64,000 nt of DNA, taken from Enterobacter sp. R4-368. GTDB taxonomy: Bacteria > Pseudomonadota > Gammaproteobacteria > Enterobacterales > Enterobacteriaceae. The translations under genes and the position numbers were made by a program. The stretch lies in the NCBI RefSeq assembly GCF_000410515.1, contig NC_021500.1, forward strand, positions 1,860,001-1,924,000. The letters are read 5' to 3'. The notes beneath the pieces are model-generated. The model searched no databases. It had not been told where the DNA came from and saw only the letters and a program-made list of their open reading frames with translations. How positions within the stretch are numbered: the first letter of the stretch is position 1; each line of letters starts with the position of its first letter. This document shows, piece by piece, positions 19,963-30,618 of the stretch.

Positions 19963-20920
19963 GTCATTAATTAACGCCGGACGGCAAACCCTGCTGCTGG
20001 AGCTTCAGGAAGCCAGCCGCCTGCCGGATCGCCTTGACGAGGCGTTTGTGCGCGCCGCTGAAACCGTGCTGAATTGCGAGGGGAAAATCATCGTCTCCGG
20101 CATCGGTAAATCCGGTCATATTGGTAAAAAGATTGCCGCGACGCTTGCCAGCACCGGCACACCGGCGTTTTTCGTCCATCCGGCGGAAGCGCTGCATGGC
20201 GATCTCGGCATGATTGAAAGCCGCGACGTGATGCTGTTTATCTCCTACTCCGGTTCGGCAAAAGAGCTGGATCTGATCCTGCCGCGCCTTGAAGAGAAAT
20301 CCGTCGCGCTGCTGGCGATGACCGGTAAACTCCGTTCCCCGCTGGCGCTTGCCGCGCGAGCGGTGCTGGATATTTCGGTGGAGCGCGAAGCCTGCCCGAT
20401 GCACCTGGCTCCCACCTCCAGCACGGTGAACACACTGATGATGGGCGATGCGCTGGCGATGGCGGTGATGCAGGCGCGCGGGTTTGATGAAGAGGATTTT
20501 GCCCGCTCTCACCCGGCAGGCGCACTTGGCGCGCGGTTGCTCAATAAAGTGCACCATCTGATGCGCAAAGAGGAGCAGATCCCGCAGGTGCAACTTACCA
20601 CCAGCGTGATGGACGCGATGCTGGAACTGAGCCGCACCGGTTTGGGTCTGGTGGCGGTCTGCGACAACCAGCGCCATGTAAAAGGGGTATTTACCGATGG
20701 CGATCTTCGTCGCTGGCTGGTCTCAGGCGGGGCGCTAACCGCGCAGGTCGATAACGCGATGACGCCCGGCGGCATCACGCTGGAGGCAGGCAGCCGCGCC
20801 GTGGACGCCAAAGAGCGCTTAATGCAGCGCAAAATTGCCGCCGCCCCGGTGGTGGATGACGCCGGTTTACTGGTCGGCGCCATCAACCTGCAAGACTTCT
20901 ACCAGGCCGGCATTCTTTAA
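19955..20920 (+). CDS. gutQ: arabinose-5-phosphate isomerase GutQ
   Basis: The 321-aa product equals E. coli GutQ in length. It interconverts ribulose-5-phosphate and arabinose-5-phosphate. An SIS domain ([17 protein letters not shown] region near residue 50, [11 protein letters not shown]) precedes two CBS domains (about 205-320). I place the start at [11 protein letters not shown] (19955); five extra codons upstream belong to the srlR overlap. Its stop codon is the first element of an 83-bp tandem repeat array. It is the terminal gene of the srl operon. Confidence 0.97.
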   Translation: MSESLINAGRQTLLLELQEASRLPDRLDEAFVRAAETVLNCEGKIIVSGIGKSGHIGKKIAATLASTGTPAFFVHPAEALHGDLGMIESRDVMLFISYSGSAKELDLILPRLEEKSVALLAMTGKLRSPLALAARAVLDISVEREACPMHLAPTSSTVNTLMMGDALAMAVMQARGFDEEDFARSHPAGALGARLLNKVHHLMRKEEQIPQVQLTTSVMDAMLELSRTGLGLVAVCDNQRHVKGVFTDGDLRRWLVSGGALTAQVDNAMTPGGITLEAGSRAVDAKERLMQRKIAAAPVVDDAGLLVGAINLQDFYQAGIL

Positions 20921-21248
20921 CGCTTCAGCCTCAGACGTTTCGCCAGCCGGTACAGGCTGGCGACGCCTCGCGGCACGATCGCTGGCAGGCAATCATCTTT
21001 TAACGCTTTAGCCTCCAGGCGTTTCGCCAGCCGGTGCAGGTTGGCGACGCCTCGCGGCACCATCACTGGCAGACAGTAATCCTTAACGCTCCAACCTAAG
21101 ACGTTTCGCCAGCCGGTGCAGGCTGGCGACGCCTCGCGGCACCATCACTGGCAGGCAGTCATCTTTTAACGCTTCAGCCCCAGGCGTTTCGCCAGCCGGT
21201 GCTGACTGGCGACGCCTCGCGGCACCATCGCTGGCAGGCAGTCATCTT
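20917..21248. repeat. four 83-bp tandem repeats echoing the norR 3' end
   Basis: The TTAACGCT marker occurs at 20917, 21000, 21083 and 21166, and again at 21249 where it is the norR stop region. Every spacing is exactly 83 bp. About 47 bp of each unit match the last codons of norR; the remaining ~36 bp (GCCTCGCGGCACCATC…) are found only in the repeats. Each unit carries a near-perfect stem CGCCAGCC/GGCTGGCG. The array fills the whole 328-bp gap between the convergent genes gutQ and norR and may serve as a bidirectional transcription or mRNA barrier. Confidence 0.95.
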
Positions 21249-22763
21249 TTAACGCTTCAGCCCCAGGCGTTTCGCCAGCCGGTGCAGGTTGGCGACATCC
21301 ATCTCCAGACAGCGCGCGCAGGCCGCCCAGTTACCGCCCTGCTCTTCCAGCGTGCGGGTAATAAATGCACGCTGAAAATCCTCCGTCGCATCGCGCAGAT
21401 TTTGCTCCACGGGCAGCGGCGTCACCGCAGCGGAAGGGGCCGTCGGTTCATCGCTAAGCGCAAAATGGCGCGCTTCCAGCACCACGTCATCACGGTTACG
21501 CGTACCGCGCGCCAGCACCACCGCGCGGTGGATGGCGTGCTCCAGTTCGCGCACGTTACCTGGCCAGCCATAACTCAGCAAATGCGCCCGCGCGCCGGGG
21601 CTTAGTGCCACTCTCCCCAGCCCCAGCCGCAAACGGCACTGCTCGCAGAAGTAGCCCGCCAGTAAAACAACATCCTCCCCGCGCTCACGCAGCGGCGGTA
21701 CAGAAAGCGGAAACACACTCAACCGATGGTAGAGATCGGCGCGAAAACGTCCGGCCAGCACCTCTTCGCGCAGGTCGCGGTTGGTGGCGGCCAACACGCG
21801 CACGTTGACACGCAGGCTGCGGTCGTCACCGACACGCTGAATATCGCCATATTGCAGGACGCGCAGCAGCTTCGCCTGCAACGACAGCGACAGCTCGCCA
21901 ATCTCATCAAGAAACAGCGTGCCGTTATCCGCCATCTCGAACTTGCCACTGCGGTTGCTGATAGCGCCGGTAAAGGCACCTTTGACATGGCCGAACAGCT
22001 CGCTCTCCGCCACGCTTTCCGGCAGCGCTGCACAGTTGAGATAGACCAGCGGATTGATGGCGCGCGGCGAACCTTCATGAATCGCTTTCGCCACCAGCTC
22101 TTTGCCGGTGCCGGTTTCACCGCTGATCAACACGTTCAGATCGGAAGCGGCAACGATCTCGATCTCTTTTTTTAGCTGCTCCATGCCTGCCGACAGGCCA
22201 ATCATTTCGCTGCGCGTCACCTGTTCGAACGCCGCCGGTGCGCCGGGCAGCATATTCTGGCTCTCCAGTTGCTCTATCAGCAGCGCGTTGTTCAGCGCGC
22301 CTGCCGCCAGCGCAGCAATCAACCGCAGCTCTTCATCGCTAAAGGTATCGAACTGATCCGGCGACATGCCATCGAGCGTCAGCGCGCCAATCAGGTTTTG
22401 CCCGGCGAACAGCGGCAGCCCAACGCAGGCGTGCACTTTCAGGCTCTCCTGACCGGGGATCAGCCCATCGTAGGGATCGGGCAAATCGCTGTCGGCGGGA
22501 AAACGCACGACATCACCTGCACGGGCGATCGCCTCCAGCCGTGGGTGGCCTTCCAGCGTAAAGCGCCTGCCCAGCACATCCTGCGCCAGCCCGTCGATGG
22601 CCAGTGGAATAAACTGCCGCGCGTCGTAGCGCAGCAGCGCCGAAGCGTCGCACTCCAGCACCTGGCGCAGGGTGGTGATTAGCCGCTGGAAACGATCCGC
22701 ATGGCCGATGCCGCTTTGCAGTTCTATGGCGATCCCCGCCAGGACATTTAGCGAAAAACTCAT
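21249..22763 (-). CDS. norR: nitric-oxide-responsive activator NorR
   Basis: The 504-aa sigma-54 activator matches E. coli NorR in length. An N-terminal GAF domain (about 1-170) binds NO through a non-haem iron. The AAA+ domain has Walker A GETGTGKE near 212 and the sigma-54 contact loop GAFTGA near 266. A C-terminal Fis-type helix-turn-helix ends [14 protein letters not shown] take the ATG at 22763; an upstream frame adds 10 residues without a family match. It diverges from norVW across three NorR sites. The last codon differs from E. coli (Arg for Asp), at the boundary of the repeat array. Confidence 0.97.
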   Translation of the reverse strand: MSFSLNVLAGIAIELQSGIGHADRFQRLITTLRQVLECDASALLRYDARQFIPLAIDGLAQDVLGRRFTLEGHPRLEAIARAGDVVRFPADSDLPDPYDGLIPGQESLKVHACVGLPLFAGQNLIGALTLDGMSPDQFDTFSDEELRLIAALAAGALNNALLIEQLESQNMLPGAPAAFEQVTRSEMIGLSAGMEQLKKEIEIVAASDLNVLISGETGTGKELVAKAIHEGSPRAINPLVYLNCAALPESVAESELFGHVKGAFTGAISNRSGKFEMADNGTLFLDEIGELSLSLQAKLLRVLQYGDIQRVGDDRSLRVNVRVLAATNRDLREEVLAGRFRADLYHRLSVFPLSVPPLRERGEDVVLLAGYFCEQCRLRLGLGRVALSPGARAHLLSYGWPGNVRELEHAIHRAVVLARGTRNRDDVVLEARHFALSDEPTAPSAAVTPLPVEQNLRDATEDFQRAFITRTLEEQGGNWAACARCLEMDVANLHRLAKRLGLKR

Positions 22764-22775
22764 ACCTACCTCACT

Positions 22776-22831
22776 GTCATTTTGACAATGCATAGTGTCA
22801 TATTGACTGTATTAGCCATAGTCATAATGAC
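22776..22831. promoter_or_regulatory. three NorR enhancer sites
   Basis: GTCATTTTGAC (22776-22786), GTCATATTGAC (22797-22807) and GTCATAATGAC (22821-22831) each fit GT-N7-AC with near-perfect dyad symmetry. E. coli also has three such sites between norR and norV, bound by NorR hexamers to activate the sigma-54 promoter. Confidence 0.92.
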
Positions 22832-22885
22832 AATTTATTTTTTCGAAAATCATTAAAACGCTTTTATATCAATCAAATATAAACC

Positions 22886-22901
22886 TGGCACGCAACTTGA
22901 T
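22886..22901 (+). promoter_or_regulatory. sigma-54 promoter of norVW
   Basis: TGGCACGCAACTTGAT has the -24 GG and a -12 TTGA at 10-base spacing, 45 bp before norV. The -12 dinucleotide is GA instead of the usual GC. Confidence 0.75.
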
Positions 22902-22945
22902 ATTAGCCATACATCGAATTGAGAAAACTGCACAGGACAACTGAT

Positions 22946-24397
22946 ATGGCTATTCATGTAAAAAACAACATTCACTGGGTTGGACAGCGTGACTGGGAAG
23001 TTCGCGACTTTCACGGCACCGAATATAAAACCCTGCGCGGCAGCAGCTACAACAGCTATCTGATCCGCGAAGGCAAAAACGTGCTGATCGATACCGTCGA
23101 TCATAAATTTAGCCGCGAGTTCGTGCAGAACCTGCGCAGCGAAATCGATCTGCAGATGATCGACTACATCGTTATCAACCATGCGGAAGAAGATCACGCC
23201 GGTGCGCTGACCGAGCTGATGTCGCATATCCCGAACACCCCGATTTACTGCACCGCTAACGCCATTGATTCGATTAATGGCCACCACCACCACCCGGAGT
23301 GGAACTTCAACGTGGTGAAAACCGGCGACACGCTGGATATCGGCAACGGTAAACAGCTTATTTTTGTCGAAACGCCGATGCTGCACTGGCCGGACAGCAT
23401 GATGACCTACATGACCGGCGATGCCGTGCTGTTCAGCAACGACGCTTTTGGTCAGCACTACTGCGATGAACGCCTGTTCAATGATGAAGTGGATCAAACG
23501 GAACTGTTCGAGCAGTGCCAGCGCTACTACGCCAACATCCTCACGCCGTTCAGCCGCCTGGTAACGCCGAAAATCACCGAGATCCTCGGTTTTAACCTGC
23601 CGGTCGATATGATTGCCACTTCACACGGGGTGGTATGGCGCGATAACCCGACGCAAATCGTTGAGTTGTATCTGAAATGGGCGGCGGATTACCAGGAAGA
23701 TCGCATCACCATTTTCTACGACACCATGTCCAACAACACCCGCATGATGGCTGACGCTATTGCGCAGGGCATTAACGAAGTCGACCCGCGCGTGGCGGTA
23801 AAAATCTTCAACGTCGCCCGCAGCGATAAAAACGACATTCTGACCAATGTGTTCCGCTCCAAAGGCGTGCTGGTCGGCACCTCGACCATGAACAACGTGA
23901 TGATGCCGAAAATCGCCGGGCTGGTTGAAGAGATTACCGGCCTGCGTTTTCGCAATAAACGCGCCAGCGCTTTTGGTTCCCACGGCTGGAGCGGCGGCGC
24001 GGTTGATCGTCTGTCGACCCGTTTACAGGATGCCGGATTTGAAATGTCGGTCAGCCTGAAAGCGAAGTGGCGACCGGATATCGACGCGCTGGAAGTCTGC
24101 CGCCAGCACGGGCGCGATATTGCCCGCCAGTGGGCGCTGTCGCCGCTGCCGGAGCCGGTAAACAGCCCAGCCGCCAGCGCACAAGAAACCTGCGCCTGTG
24201 CAGCGGCGGCAGCGGCCGATCTCGGCCCATCCATGCAGTGCAGTGTGTGCCAGTGGATTTATGATCCGGCAAAAGGTGAGCCGATGCAGGATGTCGCACC
24301 GGGTACGCCGTGGCGCGAAGTGCCGGACAATTTCCTCTGCCCGGAATGTTCCCTTGGCAAAGAGGTGTTTGACGAACTGGCAACGGAGGCAAAATGA
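22946..24397 (+). CDS. norV: anaerobic nitric oxide reductase flavorubredoxin
   Basis: The 483-aa product reduces NO to N2O under anaerobic conditions in the cytoplasm. The metallo-beta-lactamase-like di-iron domain has [11 protein letters not shown] near residue 78 and the His of LHWPDSMM. A flavodoxin domain follows from about 255 ([20 protein letters not shown]). A C-terminal rubredoxin has CSVC…CPEC pairs. I take the ATG at 22946 with AGGA upstream; nine upstream codons lack family support. norW overlaps by four bases. Confidence 0.97.
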   Translation: MAIHVKNNIHWVGQRDWEVRDFHGTEYKTLRGSSYNSYLIREGKNVLIDTVDHKFSREFVQNLRSEIDLQMIDYIVINHAEEDHAGALTELMSHIPNTPIYCTANAIDSINGHHHHPEWNFNVVKTGDTLDIGNGKQLIFVETPMLHWPDSMMTYMTGDAVLFSNDAFGQHYCDERLFNDEVDQTELFEQCQRYYANILTPFSRLVTPKITEILGFNLPVDMIATSHGVVWRDNPTQIVELYLKWAADYQEDRITIFYDTMSNNTRMMADAIAQGINEVDPRVAVKIFNVARSDKNDILTNVFRSKGVLVGTSTMNNVMMPKIAGLVEEITGLRFRNKRASAFGSHGWSGGAVDRLSTRLQDAGFEMSVSLKAKWRPDIDALEVCRQHGRDIARQWALSPLPEPVNSPAASAQETCACAAAAAADLGPSMQCSVCQWIYDPAKGEPMQDVAPGTPWREVPDNFLCPECSLGKEVFDELATEAK

Positions 24398-25527
24398 GCG
24401 CAGGCATTGTGATTATCGGTTCGGGCTTCGCCGCCCGGACGCTGGTGAAAAACATCCGCAAACTGGACAGCGCCATACCGTTGACGCTGATTGCCGCCGA
24501 CGGCATGGAAGAGTACAACAAGCCGGATCTCAGCCATGTGATTAGCCAGGCGCAGCGCGCCGAGGATCTGATTCGCCAGTCGGCGGGGGAGTTCGCCGAG
24601 CAATATAATCTGCGGCTGTTCCCGTACACGTTTGTCAGCGCCATCGACACGCAAGCGCGGGTGGTGAAAAGCGCCGACAAACAGTGGCAATACGACAAAC
24701 TGGTGCTGGCGACCGGGGCCAAGGCCTTCGTTCCGCCGCTTCCTGGGCGCGAAAAAATGCTCACGCTCAATAGCTTGCAGGAGTATCACGCCTGTGAAAC
24801 CACCCTGCGCGATGCCAGCCGCGTGCTGATTGTGGGTGCCGGGCTGATTGGCTGCGAGCTGGCGATGGACTTTCGCCGCGCGGGCAAAACCGTGACCGTT
24901 CTCGATAACGCCGCCAGTATTCTGCCGTCGTTAATGCCGCCAGAAGTGAGTGGCCGCCTGCAACACTGCCTGACGGCGCTGGGCGTACGCCTGTTCCTGC
25001 AATCGCGTTTAGCGCAACTCGACGAACACGAACAGGGGGTGCGTGCGCAGCTGGATGACGATCGCTACATCGATGCGGATGTGGTCGTCGCCGCTACTGG
25101 TCTTGCGCCGCAGGTGTCGCTGGCGCAGAACGCCGGACTGGAGGTTGGGCGTGGCATCGTGGTGGACGGTACGTTGCAAACCAGCAATCCGCACATCTTC
25201 GCACTCGGCGATTGCGCGCAGATCAACGGCCAGGTGCTGCCGTTCCTGCAACCGATCCAGCTTAGCGCGATGACGCTGGCGAAAAACCTCACCGGCAACA
25301 GCACGCAACTGGTGCTGCCCGCGATGCTGGTGAAGGTGAAAACGCCGCTGATGCCGCTGCATCTGGCCGGGGAAACGCACCGCACCGATCTGCGCTGGCA
25401 CATTGCCACCGGGGCCGACGGCATGGTGGCAAAAGGGCTGGACGCCGAGGATAAACTGCGCGCGTTTGTGGTCAGCGAAGACAGAATGAAAGAGGCGTTT
25501 GCCCTGCTTAAAGCACTGGCGATATAG
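24394..25527 (+). CDS. norW: flavorubredoxin reductase NorW
   Basis: The 377-aa NADH:flavorubredoxin oxidoreductase passes electrons from NADH to the NorV rubredoxin. It has an N-terminal FAD-binding motif ([16 protein letters not shown]), the [10 protein letters not shown] motif, a central NAD-binding glycine motif ([16 protein letters not shown]) near residue 145, and the FAD motif IFALGDCAQ near 268. The start overlaps norV (ATGA). Its 3' end overlaps the convergent hypF end by 20 bases. Confidence 0.97.
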   Translation: MSAGIVIIGSGFAARTLVKNIRKLDSAIPLTLIAADGMEEYNKPDLSHVISQAQRAEDLIRQSAGEFAEQYNLRLFPYTFVSAIDTQARVVKSADKQWQYDKLVLATGAKAFVPPLPGREKMLTLNSLQEYHACETTLRDASRVLIVGAGLIGCELAMDFRRAGKTVTVLDNAASILPSLMPPEVSGRLQHCLTALGVRLFLQSRLAQLDEHEQGVRAQLDDDRYIDADVVVAATGLAPQVSLAQNAGLEVGRGIVVDGTLQTSNPHIFALGDCAQINGQVLPFLQPIQLSAMTLAKNLTGNSTQLVLPAMLVKVKTPLMPLHLAGETHRTDLRWHIATGADGMVAKGLDAEDKLRAFVVSEDRMKEAFALLKALAI

Positions 25528-27766
25528 CCCGCGCTGCCGCTACCAGCCCCTGGCCGAAAGCAATGCCGCCATCACCGGCCGGGAGCTGGTGCGCAAACAG
25601 CAAAGTAAACTCCGCAAGATAGTGCTGTAAGCGTTTTTTCAGCAGGCGGTTATGCATTACGCCGCCGCTGAACGCCAGCACATGAATGCCACGCCGTGCC
25701 GCTTCCTGCCGCGCCAGTGCTGACAGGCCCTGCGCCAGCGCGTCATGGAATGCCCATGCGCGTTCGGCAGGTGTGGCCTGCCAGTTCAGCCAGCTTTGCC
25801 AGAACGCCGCCAAATCCAGCATGGTGCCACGCAGCGGCATCTGAACCGGATGTTCAACGGACGCAACGCCCGCCGCCAGCGCTTCCAGCTGGCAGGCCGC
25901 TTCACCTTCATAGCTCAGGTGCAGCGGCGCACAACCGAGTGCACAGGCAATGGCATCAAATAAGCGACCGCAGGATGAGGCTTTCGGCGCATTAACCCCG
26001 CGTTCAATTGCACGCGCCAGCATCGGCCAGTTCTGCCGCTGGATATCGGCGGTTTCCGGGTAGCGCTGCCAGTCAGGAACAAAATCCAGCATCTGCGCCA
26101 GCAAGTTGCGCCACGGCTGCTGCGCGGCTAAATCCCCGCCGGGGAGCGCCACCGCCGGTAACCCGCCTAAGTGCTCACACTCGCGGTAATTGACCCGCAG
26201 ACATTCGCCGCCCCACAGCTCGCCGCCTTCGCCCATACCGATGCCATCAAGCGTTATTGCAATAACATCGCCGCCCTCCAGCGGCCAGCCGTGTTCACCA
26301 AGGCAGGCAGCGGCGTGAGCGTGGTGATGCAACACCGTCTGCACCGGCAGGCCATAGCTGCTGGCCCACTGATGCGTGCGATAACCCGGATGGGCGTCAA
26401 CCACCACCTGTTCCGGGGAAAAATCGTAAATATCCAGCATCAAACGCAGCGCACTGCGCCACTGCGCTTCGACGCCTTCATCGGTGAGATCGCCAAAATG
26501 CTGACCCGGCACCGCGCTGTTACCGCGCAGCAGACAAAAGGTGTTTTTCAGATCCGCGCCCAGGCACAGCAGCGGCGGAAGATCGTTAAACCCCGGCGGC
26601 AGCGATATCGCATCCGGCACATAGCCGCGCGAGCGGCGCAGCATCTCTCCGCTCGCGCGTACCACGGAGTCATCCATGCGCTGAACAATATCGCGGTTGT
26701 GCAGCAAAAAGCCGTCGGCGATCTCCGCCAGATCGCTTAACGCCTCGTCATTGCTGATTGCGGGCGGTTTGCCGCTGAGGTTGCCGGACGTCATCACCAG
26801 CGGGCGCTGTAATTCCTGCGCCAGCAGGTGTTGCAACGGACTGGCAGGCAGCATGACGCCCACTTCATCAAGGCCAGGCGCAATGGCCTCGCACAGCCCG
26901 CAAACGCTGTTTTTGTCCACCAGCACAATCGGTGCGGCGGGTGTCGCAAGTAAACGCTGCGCCTGCGTCGTCACGCCTTCCGCACCGGGTACCATCACCG
27001 CCAGCGGTTTTGCCGGACGATGTTTTCGCGCGCGCAGATGCATCACCGCCGCCTGGTTCGTTGCATCGCAGGCGAGATGAAAACCACCAATGCCTTTTAC
27101 CGCCACAACGCCGCCGCTTTTTAGCAGCGCGGCGGCCGCCTGTAGCGCCGCTTCCCCATGTGCATGCTGTTCGCCGCTGCGCCACTCAAGCGCCGGGCCG
27201 CATTCATGGCATGCGACGGGCTGAGCGTGAAAACGCCGGTCCAGCGGATCGCGGTATTCGGCTTCGCAAACCGGGCACAACGGAAAACCGGCCATCGCGG
27301 TATTAGGCCGGTCATAGGGCATGGCGTGAATAATGGTGAAGCGCGGCCCGCAGTGGGTGCAGTTAATAAATGGGTAGCGGTAGCGGCGTTCAGAAGGGTC
27401 GTTCATCTCCGCCAGACAAGCCGGACAGGTTGCCGCGTCGGGGACAATTTGGGTATTCATTGCGCCACCCGCACTGTGGCGAATGGCGAAATCAAGCGGT
27501 AAAACGGACCAGCAAAACGGCGCGCTGGTTACCATATCAATGCGCGCCAGCGGCGGGCACTGCTGCTGCAACAGGACGAGAAAGTCGCGCTCATTACCGA
27601 GCAGGCGAATCTCCACGCCCTGCGCATCATTACAGACATCACCTTTCAGCCCGAGCTGTTGCGCCAGTTGCCAGACAAAGGGGCGGAAGCCCACCCCCTG
27701 TACTTTACCGTACACGCGCAAACAGACACCGTTGCTGTTGGCCGTGTCATCATTGCATTGCTGCAT
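25508..27766 (-). CDS. hypF: carbamoyltransferase HypF
   Basis: The 752-aa product makes the cyanide ligand precursor of the [NiFe] centre: it uses carbamoyl phosphate and ATP and transfers the carbamoyl group to HypE. The N-terminal acylphosphatase domain has [13 protein letters not shown] near residue 20. Two zinc-finger units (CPAC…CTHC and CPVC…CHEC) follow, then a YrdC-like domain (about 200-390) and a Kae1-like domain with [14 protein letters not shown] near 480. It overlaps the upstream fdhF end by 17 bases, with no strong ribosome-binding site, so it is probably coupled. In E. coli it directly follows hydN; here fdhF lies between them. Confidence 0.96.
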   Translation of the reverse strand: MQQCNDDTANSNGVCLRVYGKVQGVGFRPFVWQLAQQLGLKGDVCNDAQGVEIRLLGNERDFLVLLQQQCPPLARIDMVTSAPFCWSVLPLDFAIRHSAGGAMNTQIVPDAATCPACLAEMNDPSERRYRYPFINCTHCGPRFTIIHAMPYDRPNTAMAGFPLCPVCEAEYRDPLDRRFHAQPVACHECGPALEWRSGEQHAHGEAALQAAAALLKSGGVVAVKGIGGFHLACDATNQAAVMHLRARKHRPAKPLAVMVPGAEGVTTQAQRLLATPAAPIVLVDKNSVCGLCEAIAPGLDEVGVMLPASPLQHLLAQELQRPLVMTSGNLSGKPPAISNDEALSDLAEIADGFLLHNRDIVQRMDDSVVRASGEMLRRSRGYVPDAISLPPGFNDLPPLLCLGADLKNTFCLLRGNSAVPGQHFGDLTDEGVEAQWRSALRLMLDIYDFSPEQVVVDAHPGYRTHQWASSYGLPVQTVLHHHAHAAACLGEHGWPLEGGDVIAITLDGIGMGEGGELWGGECLRVNYRECEHLGGLPAVALPGGDLAAQQPWRNLLAQMLDFVPDWQRYPETADIQRQNWPMLARAIERGVNAPKASSCGRLFDAIACALGCAPLHLSYEGEAACQLEALAAGVASVEHPVQMPLRGTMLDLAAFWQSWLNWQATPAERAWAFHDALAQGLSALARQEAARRGIHVLAFSGGVMHNRLLKKRLQHYLAEFTLLFAHQLPAGDGGIAFGQGLVAAARAISPVL

Positions 27767-29900
27767 TGAGCAATCGACTCTTCATCTGTTGATAAGTGCT
27801 CTGAGTGTACTCTTCGGCCCAGCGCTGATCGTTGATCGCACTCACCCGAACTGCGCAATATTTGGTCTCCGGCGTTTTTGAAATCGGATCCAGATTATCC
27901 TGCGTCAGTTCATTACACGCACCAATCCACCACTGATAAGTCATATACACGCTGCCGTGATTGACGCGCTCGCTGACATCCGCGCGGGTGATCACCTTGC
28001 CACGACGCGACTCAACCCACACCAGTTGACGATCCTGTACGCCCAGCGCCGCCGCATCGTCCGGGTTAATCTGCACAAATCCGGGTTCATCGGCGAGGGT
28101 TTGCAGCGCCGCACAGTTGCCGGTCATTGAACGACAAGAGTAGTGACCCACTTCGCGCACCGTGCAGAGCACCAGTGGGAACTCATCGTCCGGGCGTTCC
28201 GCTGGCGCACGCCACTGGGCAGCAAAAAGATGGCCTTTGCCGTCCGGCGTATCGAATTTGTTGTTCTGATACAGATATGGCGTGCCGGGGTGATCCAGCG
28301 TCGGGCAAGGCCACTGAACGTGTCCCATATCGCCCATTTTTTCGTAGGTTACACCGTAGAACAGCGGGCACAACTCGCGCAGCTCATCCCAGATTTGCTG
28401 GTTGTTGTCGTAGTGCATCGGGTAGCCCATTTCCGTGGCAATCAGGCTGATGATTTCCCAGTCGCGCTTGACGTTGTACTTCGGCTCAATAGCTTTTTCA
28501 AAACGCTGGAAACCGCGATCGGCGCAGGTAAACACGCCACCATGCTCGCCCCAGGAGGTGGCGGGCAGCAGTACATCGGCCTGCTCGGCGGTTTTGGTCA
28601 TAAAGATATCCTGCACCACCACGAAATCGAGCGCTTCAAAGCCTTTACGCACCAGGCCTAAATCCGCTTCGGTCTGCAACGGATCTTCGCCCATGATGTA
28701 GTAGGCTTTCACTTTGCCTTCCAGCGCCAGGTGCGGCACTTCGGTAATGCGCACGCCTACTTTATCGTCCATCACCGCCGGGTCGATGCCCCAGGCTTTG
28801 GCGAATTTAGCGCGTACTTCCGGATTGACCACATCCTGATAACCAGGGAACTGGTTGGGGATCACGCCCATATCGCACGCGCCCTGCACGTTGTTTTGCC
28901 CGCGCACCGGGCCAACGCCAACATGTTCACGACCAAGATTACCGGTGAGCAGCGCCAGGCTGGAGAGCCCTTTCACCACGTCCACCGCCTGGCCGAACTG
29001 CGTTACGCCCATGCCCCACATAATGGTGGCAGACGGCGCGGCGGCATAGGTGCGCATCGCCTGACGTACCTGTTTTGCCGGCACGCCGGTAATGTGTTCC
29101 ACCGCTTCCGGCGCGTAATCTTTTATCGTTTCGCGGTACGCCTCAAGCCCGGTGGTAAAGCTGGCAACGTAATCTTTGTCGTAAAGTTCTTCTTCGAGCA
29201 GCACATAACCAAAGGCGTTGACCAGCGCCATATTGCAGCCGTTATTCAGTTGCAGGTGCTGGTCGGCAATACGCGCGGTTTCGATGCGGCGCGGATCGCA
29301 AACAATGATTTTCGCCCCTTTCTGTTTAGCTTTGATCACCCGGCGCGCGACGATCGGGTGTGAGTCGGCGCAGTTATAGCCAAATACCAGCAAACAACTG
29401 GAGTTTTCGATATCGCTGATGGAGTTACTCATCGCACCGTTGCCGAGCGTTTCCTGTAAACCCGCCACAGACGGGCCGTGGCAGACACGCGCGCAGCAGT
29501 CGACGTTGTTGGTGTTGAGCACGCCGCGGGCAAATTTTTGCATAACATAGTTGGTTTCATTGCCGGTGCCGCGTGACGAGCCAGTGGTCATAATGGCGCG
29601 CGGGCCGTATTTCGCTTTGATGTCGCTAAGGCGTTTGGCGGTGTAGCGGATCGCTTCATCCCAGCTAACCGGCGTCAGTTTGCCGCCTTTTTCGTAGCGG
29701 ATCATCGGCTGGGTCAGACGCGGCGTCAGCAGTTTGGTGTCGTTGAGGAAATCCCAGCCGTAATAACCTTTCAGGCACAGTTCGTTCTGGTTCGTGTGGC
29801 CGTTGGCCGCTTCCGCACGGATGATTTTTCCGTTATCCACGACCAGTTTCAGTTTGCAGCCAGCGCCGCAGTAAGGGCATACGCTCGTAATTTTTTTCAT
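27750..29900 (-). CDS. fdhF: formate dehydrogenase H, cysteine form
   Basis: The 716-aa molybdopterin enzyme is collinear with E. coli FdhF (715 aa), which oxidises formate to CO2 for H2 production. The [4Fe-4S] ligands Cys8, Cys11, Cys15 and Cys42 and the electron-path Lys44 are present. The active-site residue 140 is a TGC cysteine codon (29481-29483) in [10 protein letters not shown], where E. coli has selenocysteine (TGA); the neighbouring His141 and the Arg of [15 protein letters not shown] remain. It lies between hydN and hypF, unlike E. coli, where fdhF is elsewhere. It probably works with HydN. A second, Sec-containing fdhF may exist outside the window. Confidence 0.92.
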   Translation of the reverse strand: MKKITSVCPYCGAGCKLKLVVDNGKIIRAEAANGHTNQNELCLKGYYGWDFLNDTKLLTPRLTQPMIRYEKGGKLTPVSWDEAIRYTAKRLSDIKAKYGPRAIMTTGSSRGTGNETNYVMQKFARGVLNTNNVDCCARVCHGPSVAGLQETLGNGAMSNSISDIENSSCLLVFGYNCADSHPIVARRVIKAKQKGAKIIVCDPRRIETARIADQHLQLNNGCNMALVNAFGYVLLEEELYDKDYVASFTTGLEAYRETIKDYAPEAVEHITGVPAKQVRQAMRTYAAAPSATIMWGMGVTQFGQAVDVVKGLSSLALLTGNLGREHVGVGPVRGQNNVQGACDMGVIPNQFPGYQDVVNPEVRAKFAKAWGIDPAVMDDKVGVRITEVPHLALEGKVKAYYIMGEDPLQTEADLGLVRKGFEALDFVVVQDIFMTKTAEQADVLLPATSWGEHGGVFTCADRGFQRFEKAIEPKYNVKRDWEIISLIATEMGYPMHYDNNQQIWDELRELCPLFYGVTYEKMGDMGHVQWPCPTLDHPGTPYLYQNNKFDTPDGKGHLFAAQWRAPAERPDDEFPLVLCTVREVGHYSCRSMTGNCAALQTLADEPGFVQINPDDAAALGVQDRQLVWVESRRGKVITRADVSERVNHGSVYMTYQWWIGACNELTQDNLDPISKTPETKYCAVRVSAINDQRWAEEYTQSTYQQMKSRLLNAAMQ

Positions 29901-29936
29901 CAGTAACAGACCTGTTAAAAGTGAAATTCAGATTGT

Positions 29937-30482
29937 TTAGAACACCAGGGAAACGGCGCCATCCAGCGCGGCGCGACGACGTTTTTCCGCGCTCATCTGT
30001 TCCAGTAAGTTGCGATCGACACACACCAGCGCGTTGGTCGGGCAGGCCTGCATACAAGCGGGGCCGCTTTCGCGGTGGTGGCACAAATCACATTTGTTGG
30101 CTTCGGCTTTCTCGGCACGCACATTCAGGCCTGCGCCGCTGTGACGAATAACCGGGCGCACTACCACTTCCATCGCACCGTACGGGCACGCCACAACGCA
30201 GGTTTTGCAGCCAATGCAGCGCTCCTGCATCACATGCACAAACCCTTCGTCGCGGCTGATAGCGCCGTTCGGGCAAACATTCGCGCAGGGCGCATCTTCG
30301 CACTGACGGCATAATGTCGCCGTCGACACATTGACACCCTTGATGACATGAATACGCGGCAAAAACGTCTCCGGGGTGAGCGCCGCGCAATCCTGGTTTT
30401 CCTGATGAGATACCACGCAGGCGACCTCACAGGTGCGACAGCCGATGCATTTTGCTGCGTCAGCCATAATAAATCGGTTCAT
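29937..30482 (-). CDS. hydN: electron-transfer iron-sulfur protein HydN
   Basis: The 181-aa ferredoxin-like protein has four CxxCxxCxxxC-type cysteine clusters for [4Fe-4S] centres (CIGCRTCEVAC, CRQCEDAPCANVC, CIGCKTCVVAC, CDLCHHRESGPACMQAC). In E. coli it supports formate dehydrogenase H activity. The ATG at 30482 has CCGGAGGAATTC directly upstream. The C-terminus (ALDGAVSLVF) is about six residues longer than in E. coli. It heads the operon hydN-fdhF-hypF behind a sigma-54-like promoter, with fdhF 36 bp downstream. Confidence 0.95.
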   Translation of the reverse strand: MNRFIMADAAKCIGCRTCEVACVVSHQENQDCAALTPETFLPRIHVIKGVNVSTATLCRQCEDAPCANVCPNGAISRDEGFVHVMQERCIGCKTCVVACPYGAMEVVVRPVIRHSGAGLNVRAEKAEANKCDLCHHRESGPACMQACPTNALVCVDRNLLEQMSAEKRRRAALDGAVSLVF

Positions 30483-30520
30483 GAATTCCTCCGGTAAAAG
30501 GCGATATCCCGCCGGAGTAT

Positions 30521-30536
30521 TCACAAAGCGTGCCAG
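30521..30536 (-). promoter_or_regulatory. sigma-54-like promoter of hydN-fdhF-hypF
   Basis: On the minus strand CTGGCACGCTTTGTGA has a strong -24 TGGCACG. The -12 position reads GA rather than GC, as at norV. It lies about 40 bp before the hydN start. Confidence 0.65.
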
Positions 30537-30580
30537 AATTATAATTAATTGTAATTAAAGGAAATTTATAAAATCAGTGG

Positions 30581-30610
30581 GCTGTCATCGACAGAAGTGA
30601 CGATGACAGC
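30581..30610. promoter_or_regulatory. dyad between ascG and hydN, candidate FhlA site and ascG 3' hairpin
   Basis: A perfect 10-bp inverted repeat GCTGTCATCG/CGATGACAGC surrounds a 10-base loop, eight bases after the ascG stop and about 45 bp upstream of the hydN -24 element. It contains TGTCATCGACA, resembling the TGTC…CGACA motifs at the hyc and hyp promoters. It could act as an FhlA enhancer, an ascG transcript end, or both. Confidence 0.5.
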
Positions 30611-30618
30611 TGACGAGA

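Noticed and set aside
20917..21300. CRISPR-like array after gutQ
   Set aside because: The 83-bp units are contiguous with similar sequence throughout, no unique spacers, and no cas genes are nearby.
29481..29483. Sequencing error hiding a selenocysteine codon in fdhF
   Set aside because: TGC differs from TGA at the third base only, so an error is possible in principle, but the codon is an ordinary Cys codon in an intact frame and Cys homologues of this enzyme family are known in related bacteria. I keep the Cys reading.
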